Shown: one piece after another, positions 26,196 to 33,917 of the stretch
How positions within the stretch are numbered: the first letter of the stretch is position 1
Layout of the letters: each line of letters starts with the position of its first letter
Notes under the pieces: generated by a model
What the model was told of the DNA's origin: nothing
The model's database searches: none
Seen by the model: only the letters and a program-made list of their open reading frames with translations
Program-made: the position numbers and the translations under genes
Assembly (NCBI GenBank): GCA_028736075.1
Contig: CP117875.1
Location: 1,364,001-1,428,000 of the forward strand
Direction: 5' to 3'
DNA from: Chryseobacterium sp. KACC 21268
GTDB lineage: Bacteria; Bacteroidota; Bacteroidia; Flavobacteriales; Weeksellaceae
Length of the DNA: 64,000 nucleotides

Positions 26196-26429
26196 ATGAC
26201 ATCTTTCTGGTTAGCATTAAGTGCAGCTTTCAAATGGTCTTTCGGATTCTATAATCTTTTTGGTAACGTTCTGAACTGGGTGCTGTTTCTTGTAGCAACA
26301 GGATTTTTCTGCTACTGGTGTTATATTTTGGTAGTGACTTTGGGCGCTCAAAAGGACAAAGATTACTTCTCTCCAACAGAAGGTAAAAATCCATATTACG
26401 ACCCGAAAATTTATAAAAACGAAGGTTAA
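26196..26429 (+). CDS. Small DUF6341-like membrane protein
   Basis: A 77-residue protein: an amphipathic start (FWLALSAAFKWSFGFYNLFG), one strong transmembrane helix (VLNWVLFLVATGFFCYWCYILVV, about 27-49) and a hydrophilic tail ending NPYYDPKIYKNEG. It resembles the small proteins that accompany DUF6427 in flavobacteria. The function is unknown. It has its own promoter and a strong terminator, so it is probably monocistronic. Confidence 0.7.
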   Translation: MTSFWLALSAAFKWSFGFYNLFGNVLNWVLFLVATGFFCYWCYILVVTLGAQKDKDYFSPTEGKNPYYDPKIYKNEG

Positions 26430-26451
26430 ATAAATTGATTATATAATAAAA

Positions 26452-26490
26452 AACCCGTCTTGTTTTTGCAACGAGACGGGTTCTTTTATT
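26452..26490. terminator. Bidirectional terminator between DUF6341-like and UspA genes
   Basis: The stem AACCCGTCTTG/CGAGACGGGTT (11 bp, one G-T pair) has an A run before it and a T-rich run after it, placed between convergent genes. Confidence 0.9.
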
Positions 26491-26515
26491 TTAGTATCTT
26501 GATTTTTATTTCATA

Positions 26516-26959
26516 TTATTCTTCATCGTGACAAGGAACAACCAGAACAGGTATCTTTGACTTTTTGGTGATCTCCTTGGTCAAACTTCCGATGAAAACA
26601 TCATAAACACCGCTTCTGCCGTGTGAACCTACCACGATGTAATCTCCATTTTGTTCATCTGCAAATTCCAAGATCGTGTCGCCAGCAATTCCCTGTTTTA
26701 GGATATGATTACAAGTAACGCCCTGTGCAACCACTCTTTCCTGAATTTTATTAAGTTCTTTCAATTCGTATTTGATCTCATTTTCCTCAACTTCAGGAAA
26801 ATATTGGAATCCCATATCACCGATCACAAAACCAATATCTGTCGCCGCAACGTGGATCAATTGGATTTCGGCATTGACTTCTTTCGCAAAATTGATGGCA
26901 TAATCTACCAATTTATTTGAGGTGTCGGAAAAATCTACGGGTAAAATAATTTTTTTCAT
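26516..26959 (-). CDS. Universal stress protein, UspA family
   Basis: A 147-residue single-domain Usp: KIILPVDFSDTSNKLVDYAINFA (about 2-24), AEIQLIHVA, GDTILEFADEQNGDYIVVGSHGRSG (about 100-125), and IGSLTKEITKKSKIPVLVVP near the end. The ATP-binding G-x2-G-x9-G-S/T signature is present (GSHGRSGVYDVFIGS). The role in stress survival is inferred from the family. It is monocistronic. Confidence 0.92.
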   Translation of the reverse strand: MKKIILPVDFSDTSNKLVDYAINFAKEVNAEIQLIHVAATDIGFVIGDMGFQYFPEVEENEIKYELKELNKIQERVVAQGVTCNHILKQGIAGDTILEFADEQNGDYIVVGSHGRSGVYDVFIGSLTKEITKKSKIPVLVVPCHDEE

Positions 26960-27061
26960 AATCTAAGTTTATAAGCTACAAAGTACAAAAATTTAGCCAT
27001 TATAAAAAGAATTCAACTGATAACCGTCAACTATTAACCAATAATCATCAACTAATTCTGA

Positions 27062-27670
27062 CTATTGGATCTTTAAACTGAACAATTTTTTATCTTCCAA
27101 ATAAGCTTCAAGCAGATCATTCTCAGAAACTTTTCCAACACCTTTTGGCGTTCCCGTAAAAATCAAATCGCCAACTCTCAAAGTGAAATATTGCGATGCA
27201 AAAGCAATGATATCCTCGGGACTGAAAATCATTTCGCTCGTGTTTCCGTCTTGAACTTTCTCATTGTTCTTGGTCAATGAAAATCCAAGATTTGTCAAAT
27301 CAAAATTGTCTTTCGAAACAAAATCTGAAACCACCGCCGAACCATCAAAACCTTTCGCCAATTCCCAAGGCAAACCTTTATTTTTCAGCTTGGTTTGCAA
27401 ATCTCTCGCCGTGAAATCCAATCCTAAACCAATCTCATCATAATGATTTCCTGCATTTTCTTTTTGAATATATTTTCCACCTTTTGAGATTTTCAAAACC
27501 ACTTCCAATTCATAATGGATGTCATCAGAAAATTCAGGAATGTAGAAATCCGAGCCTTTTTTCAAAATGGCGGTGTCAGGTTTCATAAAGATCACTGGAT
27601 CTTCCGGAATGTTATTTCCCAACTCTTTGGCGTGCTCGCCGTAATTTCTTCCTACGCAGATTATTTTCAT
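27062..27670 (-). CDS. Fumarylacetoacetate hydrolase family protein
   Basis: A 202-residue FAH-fold enzyme: KIICVGRNYGEHAKELGN (about 2-19), PVIFMKPDTAI (about 25), the metal-binding IHYELEVVLKI (about 51), GLGLDFTARDLQ (about 82), KGFDGSAVVSDFV and the late LIFTGTPKGVGKV (about 169). Family members are divalent-metal hydrolases, decarboxylases or oxaloacetate tautomerases. The small single-domain form is closest to YcgM/FAHD1-type acylpyruvase or oxaloacetate enzymes. The exact substrate is not resolved. Confidence 0.88.
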   Translation of the reverse strand: MKIICVGRNYGEHAKELGNNIPEDPVIFMKPDTAILKKGSDFYIPEFSDDIHYELEVVLKISKGGKYIQKENAGNHYDEIGLGLDFTARDLQTKLKNKGLPWELAKGFDGSAVVSDFVSKDNFDLTNLGFSLTKNNEKVQDGNTSEMIFSPEDIIAFASQYFTLRVGDLIFTGTPKGVGKVSENDLLEAYLEDKKLFSLKIQ

Positions 27671-27760
27671 AATATTAATGTAACAATTTATCAGTAGAAC
27701 AATGTAACAATCTTTAATTTCAAATTCTTACGCTATTCGATTTTCACAATGGTAATTTAA

Positions 27761-28525
27761 TTAAAACCTAGATTTCAGCTGGATTTTTGTAAATATCTTC
27801 TTTGTATAAAGCGGAAAATCAGCACTTTGAAGCCAGCCGTAATAGCCAATATCTTTTTGGAAAACGTCCTTCACAAGTTGTCCTTTGTATTTCCCAAAAG
27901 CAAAAATTTCCTGGTCTTTGTCATTAAAATGAATCATTCCAGCCAAATCTGCGAACTTGCTGTGGAAAGAAAACTCGCTAAGGCCAGCAACTTCATTCGG
28001 CAAATCTTCGTAATGTCCAACTTGCGCATCCAAAACTTCGAAAGTCGCCAAAACATCGGCTTCCGCAGAATGCGCGTTCTCCAAAGTTTTTTGACAATAG
28101 AAATTGTACGCTGCAGAAAGATTTCTCGGTTCCATTTTGTGATAAATGGTTTGCGCATCCACCAGCTTGAATTTGCTCAGGTCGAAATCCAAACCAGCAC
28201 GCAAAAGCTCTTCTGCCAAAAGTGGCACATCAAAACGGTTGGAATTAAAACCTCCCAAATCCGCTCCGGAAATCATTTCCAGAATTTTCGATGCAATGTC
28301 TTTGAAAGTTGGTGCGTTCACAACGTCTTCATCGTAGATTCCGTGGATGGCGGAGGATTCTTTTGGAATTGGCATTTCTGGATTTACTTTCCAGGTTTTA
28401 CTTTCTCTTGATGCGTCCGGATTTACTTTCAGGATGCAGATTTCCACGATTCTGTCTTTTCCCACGTTGGTTCCCGTCGTTTCCAAATCGAAAACGCAAA
28501 GTGGCTTATATAGTTTTAAGTTCAT
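27761..28525 (-). CDS. 3'-5' exonuclease, DnaQ-like
   Basis: A 254-residue protein with the three DEDDh motifs: FDLETTGTNVGKDRIVEI (ExoI, about 13), FNSNRFDVPLLAEEL (ExoII, about 93) and HSAEADVLAT (ExoIII, about 151). C-terminal residues about 205-240 (FAFGKYKGQLVKDV, YYGWLQSADFP) match the short DUF3820-type domain found after such exonucleases in Bacteroidota. It may be a proofreading or repair exonuclease; it is not an obvious Pol III epsilon because of the extra domain and the lack of a polymerase neighbour. Confidence 0.88.
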   Translation of the reverse strand: MNLKLYKPLCVFDLETTGTNVGKDRIVEICILKVNPDASRESKTWKVNPEMPIPKESSAIHGIYDEDVVNAPTFKDIASKILEMISGADLGGFNSNRFDVPLLAEELLRAGLDFDLSKFKLVDAQTIYHKMEPRNLSAAYNFYCQKTLENAHSAEADVLATFEVLDAQVGHYEDLPNEVAGLSEFSFHSKFADLAGMIHFNDKDQEIFAFGKYKGQLVKDVFQKDIGYYGWLQSADFPLYTKKIFTKIQLKSRF

Positions 28526-28607
28526 TTGTTTATAATTATGAGTTACTAGTTATGAATTATGAGTTTTCAAGTAATATTAATGATAACTTTTAACTCAAAA
28601 CTCATAA
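28526..28607. repeat. Degenerate inverted ATGAGTT-type repeats
   Basis: The short spacer contains TTATGAGTT, AGTTATGAATTATGAG and then AACTCAAAACTCATAACT on the other side, which can fold back on each other. It is AT-only repetitive sequence between the exonuclease and pssA genes. Confidence 0.55.
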
Positions 28608-29354
28608 CTATTTAAGTTGTTTTTGAAATATTAATGAAACAAAAATGTAATAAATGATAATCAACGGAATTCCGACTGTTTTGAAAATTAGTAAAATCAA
28701 AATTCCTCCAATTAATAAAGCCAATTTTGGATAATTATCTTCTAATTTTTTTGATTTGAATTTCATTGCAATCATTTTGATTGGCGAAATAAGTAACCAA
28801 GAAGAAATGATTGTAATAATTATCCAAACTTCTGCACTAATGTTTAGAATAAAATTTCCTAGTTCGTTTGGAGGGAATATGCTAAGAACACTTTTTGTTA
28901 TTTCTAAATTATAATAAATTCCAAAAATCAAAACTGTATTACTCGGTGTATTCAAACCTTTAAAATAATACTTCTGATCGTCATCCAAATTGAAAATTGC
29001 TAATCTAAGACAAGAAAAAAGTGTAATCAAAAATCCAAAATATTTAATTTCAAAGGGTAATTCGATTCCTAAAAAATTATTGCCAAATGGTTCTAGCATT
29101 TTCATCATCGCAACGCCAGGCAAAAATCCGAAACTTACCATATCTGCCAAAGAATCCAATTGTCCACCCAGATTACTGCTGGAATTCATTGCTCTTGCAA
29201 TAAAACCGTCGAAAAAATCGAGAACCAATGAGATAATAATGCAAATCGCTGTCGTTTGATAATCGCCCGAAATGAGGTGAACAATCCCAACACATCCCGA
29301 GAAAAGATTCCCTAAAGTAAATGCGTTGGCAAGGTTGTTTTTGATGAAATTCAT
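28608..29354 (-). CDS. pssA: CDP-diacylglycerol-serine O-phosphatidyltransferase
   Basis: A 248-residue membrane enzyme making phosphatidylserine, the precursor of phosphatidylethanolamine, from CDP-diacylglycerol and serine. It has the CDP-alcohol phosphotransferase motif DFFDGFIARAMNSSSNLGGQ with LDSLAD after it (DGxxAR-x8-GxxxDxxxD, about 46-71), and about seven hydrophobic helices. I start at MNFIKNNLANAFTLGN; an upstream Met at 29441 reads through a repeat and gives a non-homologous tail. It is divergent from the LTA-synthase-like gene. Confidence 0.9.
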   Translation of the reverse strand: MNFIKNNLANAFTLGNLFSGCVGIVHLISGDYQTTAICIIISLVLDFFDGFIARAMNSSSNLGGQLDSLADMVSFGFLPGVAMMKMLEPFGNNFLGIELPFEIKYFGFLITLFSCLRLAIFNLDDDQKYYFKGLNTPSNTVLIFGIYYNLEITKSVLSIFPPNELGNFILNISAEVWIIITIISSWLLISPIKMIAMKFKSKKLEDNYPKLALLIGGILILLIFKTVGIPLIIIYYIFVSLIFQKQLK

Positions 29355-29390
29355 ATCACAAAAATAGGAAAATTGTTGGAGGATGGAGGT

Positions 29391-29437
29391 TGGAAGATGG
29401 AAGTTTTTCAGGTGTGTGGAAAAACTTCCATCTTCCA
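29391..29437. repeat. Perfect 19-bp inverted repeat
   Basis: Arms TGGAAGATGGAAGTTTTTC (29391-29409) and its exact complement (29419-29437) are separated by 9 nt. It lies between the divergent pssA and LTA-synthase-like genes, upstream of the latter's -7 box. It could be a paired repeat element or a regulator site; no T run follows, so it is not a terminator. Confidence 0.9.
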
Positions 29438-29459
29438 TCATCTGACTTTACACTTTTCG

Positions 29460-29467
29460 TAATTTTG
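29460..29467 (+). promoter_or_regulatory. -7 box of the LTA-synthase-like gene
   Basis: TAATTTTG is an exact TAnnTTTG match. It ends only four bases before the ATG at 29472, so the transcript would start at or next to the start codon. No TTTG -33 box is visible. Confidence 0.55.
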
Positions 29468-29471
29468 CAAA

Positions 29472-31391
29472 ATGAAAAATTTGAGAGGGCAGGAAGTTTT
29501 GGCCTTGGTTTACAGACTTTTTTTGGTGTTTTTCTTTTATCAAATGGCGAGATTCCTGTTTTGGTTTTTCAATCGTGAATTGGTGAAGGTCGATGGAATT
29601 TCCGAATATTTCAAGCTTTCTTATTACGGGACTGCGTTTGACACGACTGCGATTCTTTATGTGAACTCGGTTTTTATTTTGTTAAGCATTATTCCGATTG
29701 TTATCAATACAAAAAAGAATTATCAGAAATTTCTGTTTTTCTGGTACTTCATCACGAATGGAATTACTTACGCTTTCAACTTTGGCGACATTATTTATTA
29801 TAGATTTAGCCAAGCGCGATTGACTTCCGCTGTTTTTTCTGTAGCTAAAAACGAAAGTAATATCGGAAAGGTCTTTTTCAATGCGGTTTTGCAGAATCCG
29901 TTTGTGATTGTTTCCTTTATTTTAATGATTTTCCTGTGGATTTTCCTTTACAAAAAAGTGAAAGTGGAAGAGGAGAAACCTAAAAATTTAATCAAATATT
30001 TTGCCTCATCTGTTGCTATTTTGTGTGTAATAGCACTTTTAGTGGTTGGCGGAATCCGTGGCGATTTTAAACATTCCACAAGACCTATTAATTTGGTTGA
30101 TGCCAACAAACACGTCAGCAATCCACTTCAAGGAAACTTAGTTCTGAACAGTGTTTTTTCATTTTTCAGAACGATTAATACCAACAATTTCAAGCTCGTC
30201 AATTTTGTTGATGAGAAATTCATTAATCAAGAAATTAAACCTTATAAATTATACGAAAGGGAAGTGGGAGACAAGCCAAATATTGTCATTTTCATTATGG
30301 AAAGTTTCGGAAAAGAATATTCTGGGGCTTTTAATAGAAATTCGAACATCAAAGATTTTGTTTCCTACACGCCATTTCTCGATAGTTTGGCAAAAGAAAG
30401 TCTGATTTTCACCAATGCGTTTGCGAACGGAAGACAATCCATCCACGGAATGAGTTCTGTGCTTGCGGGAATTCCGAGCTTGACCGATGCTTTTACGAGT
30501 TCCCCTTATTCCAATCAAAAAATCCAGTCGATTGTTTCGGTTTGTAATGATTTGGGCTACGACACGAGTTTCTACCACGGCGCGCCAAATGGCTCGATGG
30601 GTTTTCAAGGTTTTGGGAATATTTTGGGTTTCAAACATTATTTTGGAAAAAACGAATACAATAATGACAAGGACTTCGACGGAATGTGGGCGATTTGGGA
30701 TGAACCATTTTTTCAATATTTTGCGAAGAACATTGGGAAAAAGCAACCGTTTATGTCCACAATGTTTTCAGCTTCGTCTCACGACCCGTTCAAAGTCCCG
30801 GAGAAATATCACAACAAGTTCAAATCTGGGCCATTGCAGATCCACGTTCCAATCCAATACACAGATTTTGCGTTAAAGAAATTCTTCGAAACGGCGAGCA
30901 AGCAATCTTGGTATCAGAACACAATTTTCGTCATAACGGCCGACCACACCAATCAAATCCATTATGAGGAATATCAAAAAGCGATGAACAGATTTGCGAT
31001 TCCGCTATTGTTTTTCTCTCCAAATCCAAAATATAATTTGAAAGGAATTGATGACCGTTTTGCCCAGCAAATCGACATTTATCCAACTTTGGCTGACTTG
31101 CTTGGTTATAACAAAAAAATCAGAAGTTGGGGCAGAAGTTTGGTTTCGGACAAGAATGAAGATCATATGATCATCCATTCCGATTCCATCAATGAGCAAA
31201 TTGTAATTGGAAACTACGTCTACATTTTTGATGGAAAAGAAGTGACGGGAATCTATGACAAAACAGATCTGGCGTTGTCCAAAAATCTGTTCAGCAAAAA
31301 CCTTAATCCAGAACAAAAACTCGGAATCCTAAAAACAAAAGCGTGGTATCAGGATTATATGGATCGTGTGATCAACAGAAAACTGTATTAG
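29472..31391 (+). CDS. LTA synthase family sulfatase-fold membrane enzyme
   Basis: A 639-residue protein with five N-terminal hydrophobic helices (about 10-30, 55-77, 85-105, 140-160, 175-195) followed by an alkaline-phosphatase/sulfatase domain: NIVIFIMESFGKEY (about 270), a nucleophile region GRQSIHGMSSVLAGIPSL (about 318), SFYHGAPNGSMGF, SASSHDPFKVP (about 435), VITADHTNQIHYEEY (about 490). Such enzymes in Gram-negatives move phosphoglycerol or phosphoethanolamine onto envelope glycans or lipid A; the substrate here is unknown. The start is very close to the -7 box. Confidence 0.87.
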   Translation: MKNLRGQEVLALVYRLFLVFFFYQMARFLFWFFNRELVKVDGISEYFKLSYYGTAFDTTAILYVNSVFILLSIIPIVINTKKNYQKFLFFWYFITNGITYAFNFGDIIYYRFSQARLTSAVFSVAKNESNIGKVFFNAVLQNPFVIVSFILMIFLWIFLYKKVKVEEEKPKNLIKYFASSVAILCVIALLVVGGIRGDFKHSTRPINLVDANKHVSNPLQGNLVLNSVFSFFRTINTNNFKLVNFVDEKFINQEIKPYKLYEREVGDKPNIVIFIMESFGKEYSGAFNRNSNIKDFVSYTPFLDSLAKESLIFTNAFANGRQSIHGMSSVLAGIPSLTDAFTSSPYSNQKIQSIVSVCNDLGYDTSFYHGAPNGSMGFQGFGNILGFKHYFGKNEYNNDKDFDGMWAIWDEPFFQYFAKNIGKKQPFMSTMFSASSHDPFKVPEKYHNKFKSGPLQIHVPIQYTDFALKKFFETASKQSWYQNTIFVITADHTNQIHYEEYQKAMNRFAIPLLFFSPNPKYNLKGIDDRFAQQIDIYPTLADLLGYNKKIRSWGRSLVSDKNEDHMIIHSDSINEQIVIGNYVYIFDGKEVTGIYDKTDLALSKNLFSKNLNPEQKLGILKTKAWYQDYMDRVINRKLY

Positions 31392-31554
31392 ATAAAGGTG
31401 TTTAATATTAAAAAATTCTGTCAATTGGCTTTATTTATGCTTTGGATAGCAAATAATTCTTGTTTGTTTAAAATTAATTTATATTTTTATCAATATTAAT
31501 TTAACGTTAACAAGTTAATCACATCAAACAATAAACAAACTTAAAATAAAGACA

Positions 31555-31971
31555 ATGAAAAAGTTATTATTATCATTTGCCTTATCATTCATCGGGGTTC
31601 TTTCATTTGCTCAGATCGAAGGAAAATGGAAAACTATCGATGACGAAACCGGAAAACCAAAATCCATCGTTGAAATTTCTAAAGATTCTAAAGGGAAATA
31701 CAACGGGAAGATTGTACAACTATTGATCAAACCAGAAAATGCGAACTGCGTAAAATGTAAAGATGACCGCAAAAACAAACCATTAATCGGATTAGAGATC
31801 ATCCGTGGTCTTTCAAAAGATGGCAACGAATTCTCTGGCGGAACCATTACCAATCCAAAAGACGGAAAATCTTACAAAACTGAGCTGGTACGTGAAGGTG
31901 ATGTCCTGAAAGTAAAAGCCATTGTATTGGGAATTGCTGTTAAAACGCAAACTTGGCATAAAGTGAACTAA
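31555..31971 (+). CDS. DUF2147 family secreted protein
   Basis: A 138-residue protein with a signal peptide (LLSFALSFIGVLSFAQ) and the DUF2147 beta-barrel pattern: IEGKWKTIDDETGKPKSIVEI (about 20-40), GKYNGKIVQLL, the CVKCKDDRKNKPLIGLEIIRG block (about 64-84), GGTITNPKDGKSYKTEL (about 95) and final QTWHKV. It is related to lipocalin-like proteins. The function is unknown. Length is typical. It is monocistronic, with a terminator after it. Confidence 0.88.
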   Translation: MKKLLLSFALSFIGVLSFAQIEGKWKTIDDETGKPKSIVEISKDSKGKYNGKIVQLLIKPENANCVKCKDDRKNKPLIGLEIIRGLSKDGNEFSGGTITNPKDGKSYKTELVREGDVLKVKAIVLGIAVKTQTWHKVN

Positions 31972-31991
31972 CAATCTTTATGATAATTGAC

Positions 31992-32016
31992 AGGCTTCCA
32001 GATGGGAGCCTTTTTT
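31992..32016 (+). terminator. Intrinsic terminator after DUF2147 gene
   Basis: AGGCTTCC/GGGAGCCT stem with ATGG-containing loop and six T. Confidence 0.85.
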
Positions 32017-32049
32017 GTTATGCAGATAATAAAAAAATTAATACTTTTG
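32014..32049 (+). promoter_or_regulatory. Promoter of pdhB
   Basis: TACTTTTG at 32042-32049 is an exact -7 box 50 nt before the ATG. A TTTG at 32014-32017 is 24 nt upstream, a little farther than usual. Confidence 0.55.
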
Positions 32050-32098
32050 TATTTCGAAATTTAACAAAGAACATTTTCATAATCAATATTACATTATA

Positions 32099-33082
32099 AT
32101 GAAGGAATATACATTTCGTGAAGTAATTGCTCAGGCTATGAGCGAAGAAATGCGTAAAGACGAATCCATTTTTCTAGTAGGAGAAGAAGTTGCAGAGTAC
32201 AATGGTGCTTACAAAGCGTCCAAAGGTATGCTGGCTGAATTCGGAGAAAAAAGAATCATAGATGCACCAATTGCGGAACTTGGATTTACAGGGATCGCTG
32301 TAGGCGCGGCAATGAACGGGAATCGTCCGATCGTAGAATATATGACTTTCAACTTCTCTTTGGTTGCGATCGATCAGATCATCAACAACGCTGCGAAAAT
32401 GTACCAAATGACAGGTGGACAATGGAATATTCCAATCGTTTTCCGTGGTCCTACAGGTTCAGCAGGTCAGTTGGGAGCAACACACTCTCAGGCTTTCGAA
32501 AGCTGGTACGCCAACTGTCCAGGTCTCAAAGTGATCATTCCTTCCAATCCTTACGATGCAAAAGGCCTTTTGAAATCTGCGATCCAAGATAACGATCCAG
32601 TGATCTTTATGGAGTCTGAGCAGATGTATGGTGACAAAATGGAAATTCCAGAAGAGGAATATTACATCCCGATCGGAAAAGCAGACATCAAGAAAGAAGG
32701 AAAAGATGTGACTTTGGTTTCTTGGGGTAAGATTATGAAAGTAGCTTTGCAAGCTGCAGAAGACTTGGAAAAAGAAGGAATCTCTGTAGAAGTGATCGAC
32801 CTTAGAACCATCCGTCCTTTGGATTACGATACGATTCTGGAGTCCGTAAAGAAAACAAACAGATTGGTAGTTCTGGAAGAATCTTGGCCATTTGCAAGCA
32901 TCTCTACCGAGATCACTTATATGGTTCAGCAGAAAGCATTCGACTATTTGGATGCGCCGATCAAGAGAATTACAACGCCAGATGCATCAGCGCCATATTC
33001 AGCGCCATTGTTTGCAGAGTGGTTCCCGAAAGTGGAAAAAGTGAAAGAAGAGATCAAAAACGCTCTTTACATCAAAGCATAA
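32099..33082 (+). CDS. pdhB: Pyruvate dehydrogenase E1 component, beta subunit
   Basis: The 327-residue beta subunit of the E1 (2-oxo acid decarboxylase) of the pyruvate dehydrogenase complex makes acetyl-CoA with E1-alpha, E2 and E3. It has the usual start TFREVIAQAMSEEMRKDESIFLVGEEV, PIAELGFTGIAVGAAMNG (about 57), HSQAFESWYANCPGLKVIIPSNPYDAK (about 128) and VEVIDLRTIRPLD (about 230). It could in principle be the branched-chain E1-beta; the length and the QMYGDKMEIPEEEYYIPIGKA block fit pyruvate better. No alpha or E2 gene is adjacent. Confidence 0.9.
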   Translation: MKEYTFREVIAQAMSEEMRKDESIFLVGEEVAEYNGAYKASKGMLAEFGEKRIIDAPIAELGFTGIAVGAAMNGNRPIVEYMTFNFSLVAIDQIINNAAKMYQMTGGQWNIPIVFRGPTGSAGQLGATHSQAFESWYANCPGLKVIIPSNPYDAKGLLKSAIQDNDPVIFMESEQMYGDKMEIPEEEYYIPIGKADIKKEGKDVTLVSWGKIMKVALQAAEDLEKEGISVEVIDLRTIRPLDYDTILESVKKTNRLVVLEESWPFASISTEITYMVQQKAFDYLDAPIKRITTPDASAPYSAPLFAEWFPKVEKVKEEIKNALYIKA

Positions 33083-33086
33083 AACA

Positions 33087-33114
33087 AAACTCCCGGATTC
33101 ATTCGGGAGTTTTT
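33087..33114 (+). terminator. Intrinsic terminator after pdhB
   Basis: ACTCCCG/CGGGAGT stem with an 8-nt loop and a T run, six bases after the stop codon. Confidence 0.9.
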
Positions 33115-33176
33115 ATTTGTAGACTATGTTGGAGCTGTTTGACGTAAGTCGAATAGCTTTTTTAGATTTTTTATTT

Positions 33177-33284
33177 GGAGCTGTTTCCCGCTTTCCGTTG
33201 CAATCTTTTTTGCCCGACGATTTCCCTCTAAATAGAACTTTGAGCAAACGCAAAAAAGGATTTCCACTGCAATCGGGGCTAGGG
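33177..33284 (+). repeat. Dispersed hairpin repeat, copy 4 (fullest copy)
   Basis: It starts GGAGCTGTTTCCCGCTTTCC, contains GTTGCAATCTTTTTTGCC, then CGCAAAAAAGGATTTCCACTG, and ends CAATCGGGGCTAGGG. The AATCTTTTTT/AAAAAAGGATT stem is the common core of all four copies. TTGGAGCTGTTT also occurs at 33129-33140, a partial second start. Short open frames here are by chance. Confidence 0.75.
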
Positions 33285-33590
33285 ATTTTGTCATCCAATC
33301 AACAAGACAGATAATAACACCATTTTGTCATTCCGTAGGAAGCCTAACAAAGCGGCTCGACATAGTCAATCTCAACTGTCGAGATTCCTACGGAATGACA
33401 AACTTAACGTCAAATTCTAATCTACAAAATTTGCTCAATCTGCGAGACACAAAAAAACTTTGATGAGTTTTACGTCTTTGCGAACCTTACAAAATATTTT
33501 CAATAATGTCAAAAAATCTTTGCGGTCTTTGCGTTAAAAATATTTAGATGGAAAAAGTTCTTTATAATATTAAAAATAACTCTTCAAAAA
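33285..33590. other. Repeat-rich non-coding stretch between pdhB and rpsU
   Basis: The region holds a perfect 18-bp inverted repeat (33324-33341 and 33385-33402, TTTGTCATTCCGTAGGAA) of REP-like kind. Degenerate CTTTGCG-type motifs follow at about 33470-33540 (GTCTTTGCG, AATCTTTGCGG, GTCTTTGCGTT). There is no supported gene. Confidence 0.7.
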
Positions 33591-33621
33591 TTTGCGAATT
33601 AATAAATAATTCATATTTTTG
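33591..33621 (+). promoter_or_regulatory. Promoter of rpsU
   Basis: TTTG at 33591-33594, exactly 19 nt, then TATTTTTG at 33614-33621: a textbook Bacteroidota housekeeping promoter 23 nt before the rpsU start. Confidence 0.8.
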
Positions 33622-33644
33622 CAATCCAAAATGAGATGTAATAT

Positions 33645-33842
33645 ATGTTAATAATTCCAGTAAAAGACGGAGAGTCTATCGACAGAGCTTTAAAAAAGTA
33701 CAAGAGAAAATTTGATAAAACAAGAGTTGTAAGAGAACTTAGATCAAGACAACAATTTATCAAGCCTTCTGTAACTTTGAGACAATCAAAACTTAAAGCA
33801 GCTTACAAACAAAGAAACGCAAGCATCGAAGAACAAGCTTAA
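33645..33842 (+). CDS. rpsU: 30S ribosomal protein S21
   Basis: The 65-residue basic small-subunit protein helps initiate translation and sits near the 3' end of 16S rRNA. The sequence MLIIPVKDGESIDRALKKYK followed by FDKTRVVRELRSRQQFIKPS and many Lys/Arg is diagnostic. It has its own consensus promoter and terminator, 75 nt before xerC. Confidence 0.96.
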   Translation: MLIIPVKDGESIDRALKKYKRKFDKTRVVRELRSRQQFIKPSVTLRQSKLKAAYKQRNASIEEQA

Positions 33843-33865
33843 GTTCTTTTTTGCAAAACATAAGA

Positions 33866-33904
33866 AAAATCACTTCCGAATTTCTATATTTGGAAGTGAT
33901 TTTG
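33866..33904 (+). terminator. Intrinsic terminator after rpsU
   Basis: AAAATCACTTCC/GGAAGTGATTTT (12-bp perfect stem) around a 14-nt loop, then T-rich. It ends just 13 nt before the xerC start, so xerC is either read through or has an internal promoter. Confidence 0.8.
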
Positions 33905-33917
33905 CATTTATAGACCT

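Noticed and set aside
27827-28411. Plus-strand frame of 194 codons opposite the exonuclease gene
   Set aside because: The minus strand carries all three exonuclease motifs; the antisense frame is a by-product of its codon use.
29355-29441. N-terminal extension of PssA
   Set aside because: The extension is encoded by the inverted repeat and gives residues unlike the family; MNFIKNNLANAFTLGN is the normal start.
33126-33314. Open frame of 62 codons after pdhB
   Set aside because: It lies entirely over the dispersed repeat and terminator region, has no family likeness and no promoter.
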